Positions 17,694 to 26,646 of a stretch of 45,044 nucleotides of DNA are shown one piece after another (within the stretch, counting starts at the first letter, position 1; every line of letters starts with the position of its first letter). The notes beneath the pieces are model-generated. The model did no database searches and was not told where the DNA came from. It was given only the letters and a program-made list of their open reading frames with translations. Origin of the DNA: Candidatus Methanovirga basalitermitum (GTDB taxonomy: Archaea; Methanobacteriota; Methanobacteria; Methanobacteriales; Methanobacteriaceae); assembly GCA_031284445.1 (NCBI GenBank), contig JAISZW010000091.1, positions 1-45,044 on the forward strand, written 5' to 3'. The position numbers were made by a program, and so were the translations under genes.

Positions 17694-18848
17694 ATGTTCT
17701 ACAAAAACACAAAAATGATAGAAATAAGCACAAAAATAGCTGACAGTTGGATAAAAAAAGACAACAGATATAAAACACTATACAACAAAATCATCAACAA
17801 CCAAAACTACATAACTAAGATAGGAATCACCACACAACAAATACGAGAAATACTCGGATCTCAATGGCAACAAAAACTATTAAAAACAGAATACAATGTA
17901 TGTGAAGATTTACTACTATCACTAAACCCAGAAAATACATATCTAATAGGAATAAGAGAACCCAAAAATGATAAATACTCAAAATTATTCAACACAAAAC
18001 TCTACCATGACAACTTAGAAAACAAAATAAGGAAAAACCCAGAACTATTAACAATAAACAGTTTATACTGGGTACCGCAAACACGAATAAAAAAAATATA
18101 CACGCCTAATATTGATATTGAGGATAATGCAATCACCAGGTTCCATGACCACGATAATTTCGTATCCTACTTAAGCTACGATTTTGACCAAGAATACAAA
18201 ACCTGCGTAAACCATGAAGGATTAATAGTAGGATTACGAACCAACAGCATCGGATTCAAGGAAGACGGATACAACAGAGCAAAATTCAAGAAAATAATAA
18301 TGGATGAAATGAAAAACATCCCCTACATCCTACTATATAGTAATAGTGGTATACATCTACTCATACCCTTCTTCAAAAATAGAGATGAATATGGTTTAAA
18401 AGACACTAAGCTATTCGCAAACTACAAACTACATCTCATACCCCCAGAATTAAGACGCTATGCTGATAAATCACAACTCAAAACAAACACCTTACGAGTA
18501 CCAGGACTCCCAGGATTCAATGGTAAAAAACCAAGCAGGATAATGCACATCAACTATGGAGACCATGAAAAATATAATCAACATATACATGAATTAGAGG
18601 AACTATTATTTAAAATTCAACACCAGGATTTGAAAATTGATAAAAAAGAAAACCTCATAGACCATGTTACCATAGCATACGATTATGGGGACCGTGTCAC
18701 ATGCAAATGCCCTGTACATCAACCAGACACTAAACCTTCAGCTTATATCTTCAAAAATAAATCCTGGCTATTGCATTGCAGCACATGCAACACATCATAC
18801 ACCATAAACAATGATGGTGAATGGATAGAAAAAAAAGGATGGAGGTAA
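17694..18848 (+). CDS. Archaeo-eukaryotic-type primase with C-terminal zinc ribbon
   Basis: 384 residues. Motif I is the acidic pair in LSYDFDQEY (D163, D165), motif II is SNSGIHLLIP (S218, H221) and motif III has R268 in TLRVPGLPGF, the three catalytic motifs of AEP superfamily primases. A CHC2-like zinc ribbon follows at the C-terminus: CPVH (C339, H342) and CSTC (C362, C365). It would synthesise primers for viral genome replication. A ggagg lies before the ATG, and the helicase gene starts 9 bases downstream, forming a primase-helicase module. The upstream hairpin repeats may be part of the same replication system. Confidence 0.8.
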   Translation: MFYKNTKMIEISTKIADSWIKKDNRYKTLYNKIINNQNYITKIGITTQQIREILGSQWQQKLLKTEYNVCEDLLLSLNPENTYLIGIREPKNDKYSKLFNTKLYHDNLENKIRKNPELLTINSLYWVPQTRIKKIYTPNIDIEDNAITRFHDHDNFVSYLSYDFDQEYKTCVNHEGLIVGLRTNSIGFKEDGYNRAKFKKIIMDEMKNIPYILLYSNSGIHLLIPFFKNRDEYGLKDTKLFANYKLHLIPPELRRYADKSQLKTNTLRVPGLPGFNGKKPSRIMHINYGDHEKYNQHIHELEELLFKIQHQDLKIDKKENLIDHVTIAYDYGDRVTCKCPVHQPDTKPSAYIFKNKSWLLHCSTCNTSYTINNDGEWIEKKGWR

Positions 18849-18857
18849 TATTATAAA

Positions 18858-20558
18858 ATGTACGAATTCACCACCACCACTACTAAAGAACAGGACACCA
18901 TAAAACATAAACATGATGAAAAGTATGATGATAATAAGAATGATCTTGTTGGAGAATATAGTGACACCACCCTCCAACAACACCAAACAAGAAAAAAGGG
19001 GTTTTATCATCATCCGAAACTCGAAATAAAGAAAAACGGGTACCACTTCACCCAAAAAATAATAATATACGAAAATAGGGAAGATAAAACAAAAAACCTG
19101 AACCTAAATGCGATAAAAAGAGAAATAATAAAAGTATTAAAACATAATAATATAGTCACACTAAACCAAAAAATTTACAAGAAACAAGAAACCCCAAATC
19201 CTAAAATAGAAGGCTTACACTTACTCCAATTAGATGAACTATCACGAGCACTAATAAACTACTGTGAAACAATAGAAGAAGCCTGGGATGTAGATGAAGA
19301 AAAAGTAAAAGCATGGATAATAGGATCAACAACCAAAATCTATAAAAGATGGGAAGACATAGGCTTCAACAACGGAATACTAAAATACAGAAACCGAGAA
19401 TGGGGATTTAAAAAAATAAGTGAAATAAATAAAAACAAATTAATCCCACGACAACACTACAACCAAACATACGAGTACATGGATTTATCTGATTATGATT
19501 TTATAAACTCAAACCTTGAATTATTTAAATTAATCATTACAAGTACAGATACAGAAGAAAAAGGACTGCAAAACTGCAAAAATTTAGCATATGCTATAGG
19601 CTATTTGCTAATAGGTAATAATACGCAAGAAGAAATAATAATAGTCCTACAAGGAGCACCAGGCAGCGGTAAAACAACAATAACCAATATCATAGGAGAT
19701 TTAGTCAATGGAGACATTGGAGAATACGCTGATAGTAATAGTGACAGTAAATACAACAGCATAATCGGGAACGAAATAGCATTATTCCAGGAACTAGATA
19801 ATAACGTACTCAGTAAGATAAACAGCACACTAAAAAAAATTAGTGGAGGTGAAAACTTAACATACAACCTTCTATACCAAAATACGAAGCCTGTTTTAGT
19901 GAAACAAGAAACACCGAAGATATTAATCGTAACTAACCACAATTTAAGCTTTGATGAAGCAATGCTAAGCAGAACAATCCCCATCACATTCACCATAAAC
20001 CATCGATCCAGTGAAAACAGTCCTAAAATCCCTTTCTATGAAAAGATCATCTTAGAACAGAAAACAGACATAATCAACCTATGCATAAACTACTACCTCC
20101 AAAACAAGACAATAGACCATCTACACAAAAAAACACAACCGTTCAACAAACCAGACTGGGTAAACGAAAACTACACTATAACATACAATATAAATGAAGA
20201 AGGAGAATCACTCGAAGCATTCAAAGACAGAATAAAAAGAGTATGGGACACATACACGCACAATCCAATAAAACAAAACGAATACGAGAAGTTAGAACCA
20301 TTATCCTTCCCCAGCTTCTTCCAACGCCTACTCAAGGATATGAGTTACGATGATGCGAGTTTAACATATTTAAACGAACATGCACGTCGGTATTGTTTAG
20401 AAAACGATTATCCATATGATCGAGATCTCACACTCAGAACTTTAAAAGGCAAACATTACTTCAACAACCACAAACTCAACATAATAAGATTAGATTTCTA
20501 TATAAAAACCAAACATTACCATTTAACCTTCATACCTGGTTTATGTTTAACTTTGTAA
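18858..20558 (+). CDS. SF3/D5-like replicative helicase
   Basis: 566 residues. The C-terminal ATPase has Walker A GAPGSGKTT (266-274), a Walker B-like NEIALFQELDNN at about 304-315, and the sensor strand PKILIVTNHN at about 354, followed by an arginine-bearing MLSRTIPITF. These are the hallmarks of superfamily 3/D5-type hexameric helicases. The N-terminal 200 residues are a D5-N-like or linker region with no primase motif, in keeping with the separate primase gene just upstream. The gene ends at the first copy of the ccacccaagtttg repeat, which begins inside the stop-codon region. Confidence 0.8.
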   Translation: MYEFTTTTTKEQDTIKHKHDEKYDDNKNDLVGEYSDTTLQQHQTRKKGFYHHPKLEIKKNGYHFTQKIIIYENREDKTKNLNLNAIKREIIKVLKHNNIVTLNQKIYKKQETPNPKIEGLHLLQLDELSRALINYCETIEEAWDVDEEKVKAWIIGSTTKIYKRWEDIGFNNGILKYRNREWGFKKISEINKNKLIPRQHYNQTYEYMDLSDYDFINSNLELFKLIITSTDTEEKGLQNCKNLAYAIGYLLIGNNTQEEIIIVLQGAPGSGKTTITNIIGDLVNGDIGEYADSNSDSKYNSIIGNEIALFQELDNNVLSKINSTLKKISGGENLTYNLLYQNTKPVLVKQETPKILIVTNHNLSFDEAMLSRTIPITFTINHRSSENSPKIPFYEKIILEQKTDIINLCINYYLQNKTIDHLHKKTQPFNKPDWVNENYTITYNINEEGESLEAFKDRIKRVWDTYTHNPIKQNEYEKLEPLSFPSFFQRLLKDMSYDDASLTYLNEHARRYCLENDYPYDRDLTLRTLKGKHYFNNHKLNIIRLDFYIKTKHYHLTFIPGLCLTL

Positions 20559-20907
20559 AATCCACCCAAGTTTGAAAAACCACTTTTTTTTATTTATTTT
20601 TTAATGAAAAGCAAACAAGTATATACTTAAACATTTAAGTACAATGAAAGCTTATTGAAAAATCCACCCAAGTTTGCGATTATTGCTCTCCAGAACTTTT
20701 ATATCATTTTTTGGTTTGTTTTTTTATCCACTTATCATATATCTACATTCATCAATATCTCCTTCTTTTCCTTATCCAAGGACGCTAAGGCATTCCCATG
20801 TACTCCTACATACAAGGTAAAAAGTGTAAAAAAACTATGAAGTTTTTTGACACTTTAGTGTATATGAGACTTTCCAAATGATGATTTTCCCAAACTTGGG
20901 TGGATTT
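20557..20907. other. Candidate viral replication origin (gene-free, repeat-rich)
   Basis: The 430-base gap after the helicase holds no convincing gene. It contains three copies of a 17-base motif, aaatccacccaagtttg, at 20558-20574 and 20660-20676 in direct orientation and at 20891-20907 inverted. It also has a near-palindrome acttaaacatttaagt (20625-20640) and a hairpin with 15-base arms (one mismatch) at 20822-20836 and 20841-20855. Iterons plus hairpins directly beside a primase and helicase are typical of plasmid and viral origins. The arrangement is seen directly; the origin role is inference. Confidence 0.55.
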
Positions 20908-20990
20908 CGATGAGTGTCTATATATCGATGAAAAAACATGATGCTGGAAAAGTAAATACTAATGAAAAAAGATCAGAACCTCCAAAAAAT

Positions 20991-22166
20991 TTATTTTTCC
21001 TTCAAACCTAAATTAACCAACTCTTCCTTCAACAAATCCTTTAAATCCTGTCTTAAACTATACATTCCATCCTCTAAGTCTTTAATCTTCTTATCCTTCA
21101 AACTTAACGCATCATGAAATTCATCTTTCAATTTCTTAACTTCCGCACTATCCAAATTAGTAACAACAGTCTTATAAATCGTTAACCGTGGTAAATACTC
21201 TAAATACTTCTCTTTTATACGTATCGGATTGTTTTTAAAATAAGTCTCCGTTATAGTATCAGCTTTACGACCCTGAATAGTATTAGCAAAACTTATATCC
21301 TCTATAGTGGTTGCGTTGAATTTACGGAGGTTGTGAGGACGGAAGAAACTATATTTATTAACTTTACCCCAACCCAACTTATCGTTAAGTCTTGCGAACA
21401 ATTTATTCATCCCAACATTCTTTATATTGAATAAAAAGTCAGATGGTTTAAGTTTTTCCCTTGTTCGTAAATATTTAACAATCATCGTTGTTGCTTCATA
21501 ACTGCAACAAGTGTAATATGGATAATCTGTTTTAATTCTCACTAATTCGAATAATGGTACAACATCATCTTGCTTACCTATCTCATTTAAACAATCATCT
21601 ATGTTATTTGTTTTATGATATTCATTAGTTGCAGTTATGAAGTCACTAACATGTATATGTAATGTCTCATTTACAGCTGTTCCACTACTGCTCATGAATA
21701 AAATTAAAGATTTCAGTAATAAATTGTTTGTTGCTTCTAAAGCCTGTTGTATATGTTCAATTGTGGGTATGTCATGGTATCGTTCATGATGATCTTCTCT
21801 TAATTGGACTGGTGGCATGTAAGGGATTTCAATCTCAAAATGACGGTAAAAACTTTTGATCTTTGTGAAATATTCTTTTATAGTGCTTGTACCATAATTC
21901 TTATCTTGTATGAGGTGTTGTCTGTAATGTTTCAGTCTTTTGTTTATTTGTCTGTTCTTTGCTCTTATTCTTTCTTCTTCTTCACAGTCCGCTTCACTTA
22001 TTAAAGCTGATAAACTTTTATTATTTATTTTAACATAAATTTTCAATGCATCAACATAAGTTTTGATTGTTTTCTGTGCGAGATTTCTCTCAGCAATGAA
22101 TTCTTGAAATTTATGATCGTTCATTATTTTTTTTCTTTCATTATTTTTTATAGTTTTTTTTGTCAT
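20991..22166 (-). CDS. Tyrosine integrase lacking the first catalytic Arg
   Basis: 391 residues. An N-terminal SAM-like core-binding domain (about 15-115) precedes the catalytic domain. Box II is PHNLRKF (H278, R281), the next position is IQGRKAD (R300 where His/Trp is usual) and the nucleophile is Y309 in TETYF, nine residues later as in XerD. Arg I should fall in SSGTAVNETL, but that position is Ala164. The C-terminus is a long coiled coil. A TATA-like box about 25 bases upstream of the ATG suggests a leaderless transcript. It marks the right end of the provirus. The missing Arg I may mean weak or no catalysis. Confidence 0.85.
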   Translation of the reverse strand: MTKKTIKNNERKKIMNDHKFQEFIAERNLAQKTIKTYVDALKIYVKINNKSLSALISEADCEEEERIRAKNRQINKRLKHYRQHLIQDKNYGTSTIKEYFTKIKSFYRHFEIEIPYMPPVQLREDHHERYHDIPTIEHIQQALEATNNLLLKSLILFMSSSGTAVNETLHIHVSDFITATNEYHKTNNIDDCLNEIGKQDDVVPLFELVRIKTDYPYYTCCSYEATTMIVKYLRTREKLKPSDFLFNIKNVGMNKLFARLNDKLGWGKVNKYSFFRPHNLRKFNATTIEDISFANTIQGRKADTITETYFKNNPIRIKEKYLEYLPRLTIYKTVVTNLDSAEVKKLKDEFHDALSLKDKKIKDLEDGMYSLRQDLKDLLKEELVNLGLKEK

Positions 22167-22185
22167 GTTTAATTATTTTTTTTAA

Positions 22186-22214
22186 TATTATATATACTAA
22201 CTTATACTAAGTTA
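22186..22214 (-). promoter_or_regulatory. Integrase promoter with 17-bp palindromic operator candidate
   Basis: A TATA-like atatata run (22188-22195) lies about 25 bases upstream of the integrase ATG, and a perfect inverted repeat taactta (22198-22204), tac, taagtta (22208-22214) abuts it. A regulator bound there would block or recruit the basal factors. The half-sites resemble those at the early promoter and near the origin. Confidence 0.5.
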
Positions 22215-22488
22215 TATAACCTTCAGTAAAAAAGCAAATAAAACAAGAAAAGCCAGGAAGACAAACCTAAAAATACAAGACCGAGTAATACACAAACTAC
22301 TAAAGATTAATAAAAAAATAGAAAAAATCAAGTTAGCAGAAATCTTCATCAATTTTTTCATCTATAGAAATCGAAAAGTTTAAGTATGAATTAGAACAAA
22401 TATTATTAATAATAGCTAACCTTGCTTATTTTTTTATCATGAAATAATTTATAAATAAATTATCATATGTTTGATAGAGATGTAAAAT
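22215..22488. other. Provirus-host junction region, no gene seen
   Basis: This stretch must contain or lie near the right attachment site, because the integrase is the last viral-type gene and the next gene looks chromosomal. I see no tRNA and no ORF with a usable start. At 22444-22463 there is an inverted repeat ataattta/taaattat about 25-45 bases before the RsbW-like gene, which may be its TATA/operator. The att core cannot be identified without the left end. Confidence 0.35.
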
Positions 22489-22938
22489 ATGGAGAATTTA
22501 GACACCAAAAATGAGATCATTGTTTTTTCAACCAAAAATGAGTTGGGAAGTGTTTTAAATTTTGTTCATGATGGTTTAAGAGAACATGACCCATCAAAAG
22601 ATTTTAAATTTAAATTAAATTTGGTTATAGAAGAGATATTTCTAAACATTATTAAACATGCATATAAAGGTGTTGAAGATAATTATGTGAAAGTTTTTTA
22701 TATGATTGAGGAGGATCCTTTGGCAATAAAAGTTGGATTTATTGACAAAGGAATATTATTCAATCCTGTAGAGTATATGAATAATTTAGAGATTTATATG
22801 GATATCATATCTTCAACTTATGAAGAAGTTGGATACGGGATTGTTATTATAAAAAATAATGTGGATGATATCCAATACAAAACTGAAAATAATCATAACA
22901 TATTAATATTTAAAAAATACCTGAAAAAGGATGTCTAA
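22489..22938 (+). CDS. RsbW/SpoIIAB-like ATP-binding (HATPase) regulator
   Basis: 149 residues, typical of stand-alone anti-sigma-type serine kinases. The N box is VIEEIFLNIIKHAYKG (E48/E49, N53), the G1 region is IDKGILFNP at about 95-103, and the G2-like loop is GYGIVIIKNN near the C-terminus. Bacterial relatives bind sigma factors and phosphorylate STAS-domain antagonists. Archaea have no sigma70, so the partner here would be a STAS or PP2C protein or something new; none is in the window. Its 3' end overlaps the convergent nucS gene by 4 bases. Confidence 0.75.
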   Translation: MENLDTKNEIIVFSTKNELGSVLNFVHDGLREHDPSKDFKFKLNLVIEEIFLNIIKHAYKGVEDNYVKVFYMIEEDPLAIKVGFIDKGILFNPVEYMNNLEIYMDIISSTYEEVGYGIVIIKNNVDDIQYKTENNHNILIFKKYLKKDV

Positions 22939-23738
22939 TGTTTTTCGCTCAGTTTTTTAAAATGATCTAATGTAATTATTTTATCTTTTTTTAGCTCTTT
23001 TGGAGGTTCTATAGATTTAAATTCAATGCCTTCTTCTTCAATTAATTCTTTGGCTGTTTCATCTATTGAAGGAGCCACTAAGATACCTCGAACTTTTTTT
23101 CTCTCAATTCCACTATTTTTTAAATAGCTATCCTGATTATTCTCAAAATCTGTCAAATATCTTTTTAATTGTTTTACTCCATTAATTCCAGCTTTCCTGG
23201 ATTTTAATTCAAGAACCATTAAGTTGTTATCTTTATCCTTCCCAAGAATGTCTATGAAGCCATGTTCAGTTGCATATTCCCTATTAACAGGCTTAAATCC
23301 TTCTTCTATCATGCTTGGATGTTTCATTATCATATCTCCCATATCTTTTTCATATCCAGCTAACTGCAGTTCTTGATAGTCTTCAAGAAGTGAATAGTTT
23401 CCAAAATGAATTTTCTTTATTTCAACTTTTAGTCTTTCTTTAGGAGATCGGCGGGAACTTTCGATAGATAGCTTATTGTTTTTAATGAAAACTCGAGATC
23501 TTGATTTAGGTGGTTGCCAATTGACAGGTTCAACCTTTTTTTCTTGATGAATTAAAAAAGAACCATCTGGTTTAATTAAAATGATTCTTTCTCCAAAATC
23601 GAGCTGACTTATTGCTCTTCCTTCATAAATAACTTTACAACATGCAAATATAATGATAGTTGCTTTTTTTCTCAAACCATCATTTATTAAATCAAATGAT
23701 TCATCGATAGATGGGGTTTCTAATAATTTGTACTTCAA
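22935..23738 (-). CDS. nucS: NucS/EndoMS endonuclease (mismatch repair)
   Basis: 267 residues, the usual family length. The N-terminal dimerisation and ssDNA-binding domain (about 1-125) is followed by a RecB-like nuclease with the active-site series HGFIDILG (D163) and LELKSRKAG (E177, K179). The C-terminal ITLDHFKKL could be a PCNA-binding tail. In archaea NucS cuts both strands at mismatched bases and partly replaces MutS/MutL. The start is a TTG; MKYKLLETPS fits the family N-terminus and a ggtg lies just upstream. It lies 238 bases downstream of the helicase on the same strand. Confidence 0.9.
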   Translation of the reverse strand: MKYKLLETPSIDESFDLINDGLRKKATIIIFACCKVIYEGRAISQLDFGERIILIKPDGSFLIHQEKKVEPVNWQPPKSRSRVFIKNNKLSIESSRRSPKERLKVEIKKIHFGNYSLLEDYQELQLAGYEKDMGDMIMKHPSMIEEGFKPVNREYATEHGFIDILGKDKDNNLMVLELKSRKAGINGVKQLKRYLTDFENNQDSYLKNSGIERKKVRGILVAPSIDETAKELIEEEGIEFKSIEPPKELKKDKIITLDHFKKLSEKH

Positions 23739-23958
23739 TATAACACCATTTATTTCATTTTTAACTATTAATTTAAACTATTAATTAAATATAATAATTA
23801 TATATCTTAAATTGTATAATTATTTTCATTGAATAAATGTACTGTTAATAGATGGGGAAATATCTAAATTTAAGGTGAGAATGCAATTTTAGAGAAAATC
23901 AGAAAGTTTTAACTTATCATTCATGATTTTGACAGAATCATTAAAATATTTATTGTTT

Positions 23959-23998
23959 ATCCTTCAATAGCTTTTATTATCCTTCAATAGCTTTTATT
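23959..23998. repeat. Exact 20-bp tandem duplication across the helicase stop codon
   Basis: atccttcaatagcttttatt occurs twice without a gap (23959-23978, 23979-23998). Read on the reverse strand the upstream copy encodes the helicase C-terminus KAIEG and stop; the second copy repeats these codons and the stop just beyond it. A recent slippage or replication duplication is the simplest explanation. Confidence 0.85.
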
Positions 23999-26646
23999 AA
24001 AATTCTACAATTATCAATCACTTCTTTATGGTTAAACGATTCAGCTATTCTTTTTATTCCATCTAACAATCTAACAAGACTGTCTAACCATGAAAAGATG
24101 TCTCCAGGATATGTTTGTATTTGATATTGATTAAATAAGTTTTTTGAAATTTCTGATGGATCTTTATTTTTTAATCTATTTTTTAAAATGAATTTAGAGA
24201 CATTGATTTGAAGGCACTGGCAAAATGGCTTTTCCTTACAAAGACAATCTGAAAAATCAAGTTGAATCTTTAAAAGAGCATCACAAAACTTTTGATCTAA
24301 TGTATTAATAGTTTCACCAGAAGATATGATATCTAAAGTTGATTCTGCGAATAACCTTGATGATAAATTAATTTTAAGTTTTGAACTAATATGTTTGCCC
24401 AAATTAGTAGAAAGATAAGCATTTTTAAATAACTCTAAATCAACAGTTAACCTTAAAATATCATGCATTACACATTTTTGGATCTTAGAAAATCTTTTAT
24501 TGTTAAAAAATAGGTTATTTTTCTCATTACTTAATTTTTGAGAATCTTTTTTAATATCAAGATTATAATTATTTCTTATATTAACATTAATTCTGTCTAA
24601 TGATTTTTTAATTAGATTTACAGTTTGTAAATCTAAAAATGAAATAGAAACAGCCTTACCGTATTTAGTCGGGAAAATATCTTCAGTATTATATTTATTC
24701 GCATGTCCATCAGAATTTTTGATGGAACTTTCTTTTAAAGTTCTCTTAACTCTTACCAATTCATAATGTTTAAGTTCATCTATCGCCATATCAATATTTA
24801 AATCAACATCTTTATACAATTCATATATTTCGTTTATATTTTTAACTACTTTAGAGGTGATATCTGCCAAGATTTCAGTTGGAAAATCCTTTTCATTAAA
24901 TTTAACATTTATATTATCCACATCACTTTCAAGAAGGGAAATAGCCACAGCATCCTCACTTTCCCCATCAAACTCATTAGCTATTTCTGGTAATAAATAA
25001 ACAATCCCTCTATCATGATATGTTGGTCGTCCTGCTCTTCCAAGCATTTGAAAGAATTCATTAGGAGAAATCCATTTATTTCCCATTAACAAGGATTCAA
25101 AAATAACTTGTGAAGCTGGAAAATCCACACCTGCTGATAATGCTGAAGTTGTGACAACAGCAGATATTTTACCCTCTGCAAAATTCTTTTCAATTCTTTC
25201 TTTTTTGTAATATGAAAGTCCTGCATGATAGGCAGCAGCATTAATTCTTTTTTTAGATAAAAAATCAGCTATTTGATGTGTTTTTCGTCGTGAATTAGTG
25301 AAAATTATTGTTTGACCTGAATATTCTAATGATGATTTAATATTGGCTTCTTTTAGAATTAAATCTTTGATTAAATATCTTTTATCTATTTCATTTCTAA
25401 GAAAAACAAGATGTCTTTCTAATGGAACAGGTCTATTTTTAAATTCAACAAGTTTTAAATTAAAGTCTTTAGCTAACTGTTTTTGATTTTTAATGGTAGC
25501 AGATAACCCAATAATTTGTGTTTTGGGAAAAAGTTTCATCAATCTTCTTATCAAACCATTCAATCTAAGTCCTCTATCATCATCATCTAATGTATGTATT
25601 TCATCGATAAGAATAGTTCCAAGCTTATTTAACTTCATATATTTTCCAGATCTAATCAAGAAATCAATTCCTTCGTATGTACCAACCACAATATCTGAAC
25701 TTGAAACATTAGAGTCTCTAAATTTTAATTCATTTTTAACCTTGATTCTATTCATCCCTACCTTTATAGATACTTTAAGTCCTAAAGGTTCATATTTCTC
25801 CTTAAAGTCCCTATATTTTTGATTTGATAAAGCCACCAATGGAGTTAAGAAAAGGAATTTTTCACCTTCTAATGCTTTAGGAATACCTCCTAACTCTCCA
25901 ACTAAAGTTTTCCCGCTTCCTGTTCCAGAAACCACAAGCAGATTTTCACCTTTAAGTAACCCTTTTTTAATTGATAGATATTGGATAGGAAGTAGATATT
26001 TATCTTTATCCAAAACATTCTTAAAATCTTCAGGAATTTTCAATCGATTAATAGCTATTTTAGGTGTTTTCATCTGTTTATCAACAGTAATCTTATCAAA
26101 TAAGGTTAAATCAGGATTTGAGACTGGATTGAAATCATTATTTAAAATAGAGAGAACCTTATCTAAATCCCTATACTTTTCAAGTAATCTTTTAAAATTT
26201 TGAAACACTTTCCCTGAAAATCCTCGTGATCTTAATTCTGAATATATATATTCTTCAGCACATATTTTACAAATTTTTAGTTTATGATGTGAATAAGTGA
26301 ATTTAGAGTTAAGTATTGTGATGAAACCTTCAGTTGTGCAGTACCTACAAATATTAGTATGATAAAATTTGATATCTTGAGATGTTAAGAATTTTTCCAT
26401 CTCATTATCTTTATTGTTGAGTAAGACTATTTGTTTTTTAAGAATTTTAAGGGCTGTTGAAGGGGCTTGAAGTTTTTCTTCATTATCTTTAACAACTATA
26501 AACTTGTTAATTTCTAATTTAGAATCTTTCATTTTAAATTTTAGATAAGCAATGAATTTAGGGATTATTCTACTATTAAGAGCATTTTTTACTTTTCCAA
26601 TAAAGTATACTTCCCATAATTTCTTTTTTTTAACTAAAACAATCAT
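23977..26646 (-). CDS. Ski2-like DEAD/DEAH helicase with N- and C-terminal Cys clusters
   Basis: 889 residues. Residues about 95-130 hold a Cys4 zinc-finger candidate (CRYC … CKIC). The helicase core has Walker A SGTGSGKT, LTPLVALSNQ, DEIHTLDDDDRG (DEIH box), LSATI, then motif V-like SALSAGVDFP and motif VI QMLGRAGRP. The C-terminal third is helical and carries a second Cys group, DCLCKEKPFCQC. Such archaeal proteins are annotated as uncharacterised Ski2-type helicases (MJ1124-like, from memory). It lies directly upstream of nucS on the same strand, suggesting a DNA repair or replication-fork role; RNA substrates are not excluded. Confidence 0.8.
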   Translation of the reverse strand: MIVLVKKKKLWEVYFIGKVKNALNSRIIPKFIAYLKFKMKDSKLEINKFIVVKDNEEKLQAPSTALKILKKQIVLLNNKDNEMEKFLTSQDIKFYHTNICRYCTTEGFITILNSKFTYSHHKLKICKICAEEYIYSELRSRGFSGKVFQNFKRLLEKYRDLDKVLSILNNDFNPVSNPDLTLFDKITVDKQMKTPKIAINRLKIPEDFKNVLDKDKYLLPIQYLSIKKGLLKGENLLVVSGTGSGKTLVGELGGIPKALEGEKFLFLTPLVALSNQKYRDFKEKYEPLGLKVSIKVGMNRIKVKNELKFRDSNVSSSDIVVGTYEGIDFLIRSGKYMKLNKLGTILIDEIHTLDDDDRGLRLNGLIRRLMKLFPKTQIIGLSATIKNQKQLAKDFNLKLVEFKNRPVPLERHLVFLRNEIDKRYLIKDLILKEANIKSSLEYSGQTIIFTNSRRKTHQIADFLSKKRINAAAYHAGLSYYKKERIEKNFAEGKISAVVTTSALSAGVDFPASQVIFESLLMGNKWISPNEFFQMLGRAGRPTYHDRGIVYLLPEIANEFDGESEDAVAISLLESDVDNINVKFNEKDFPTEILADITSKVVKNINEIYELYKDVDLNIDMAIDELKHYELVRVKRTLKESSIKNSDGHANKYNTEDIFPTKYGKAVSISFLDLQTVNLIKKSLDRINVNIRNNYNLDIKKDSQKLSNEKNNLFFNNKRFSKIQKCVMHDILRLTVDLELFKNAYLSTNLGKHISSKLKINLSSRLFAESTLDIISSGETINTLDQKFCDALLKIQLDFSDCLCKEKPFCQCLQINVSKFILKNRLKNKDPSEISKNLFNQYQIQTYPGDIFSWLDSLVRLLDGIKRIAESFNHKEVIDNCRILIKAIEG

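Noticed and set aside
20655..20840. 61-residue forward frame after the helicase
   Set aside because: It runs through the iteron copies and ends in the hairpin; no RBS, composition typical of AT-rich non-coding DNA.
22215..22488. tRNA gene as integration site
   Set aside because: No cloverleaf or TTC-like arm could be found near the integrase; the att site remains unidentified.
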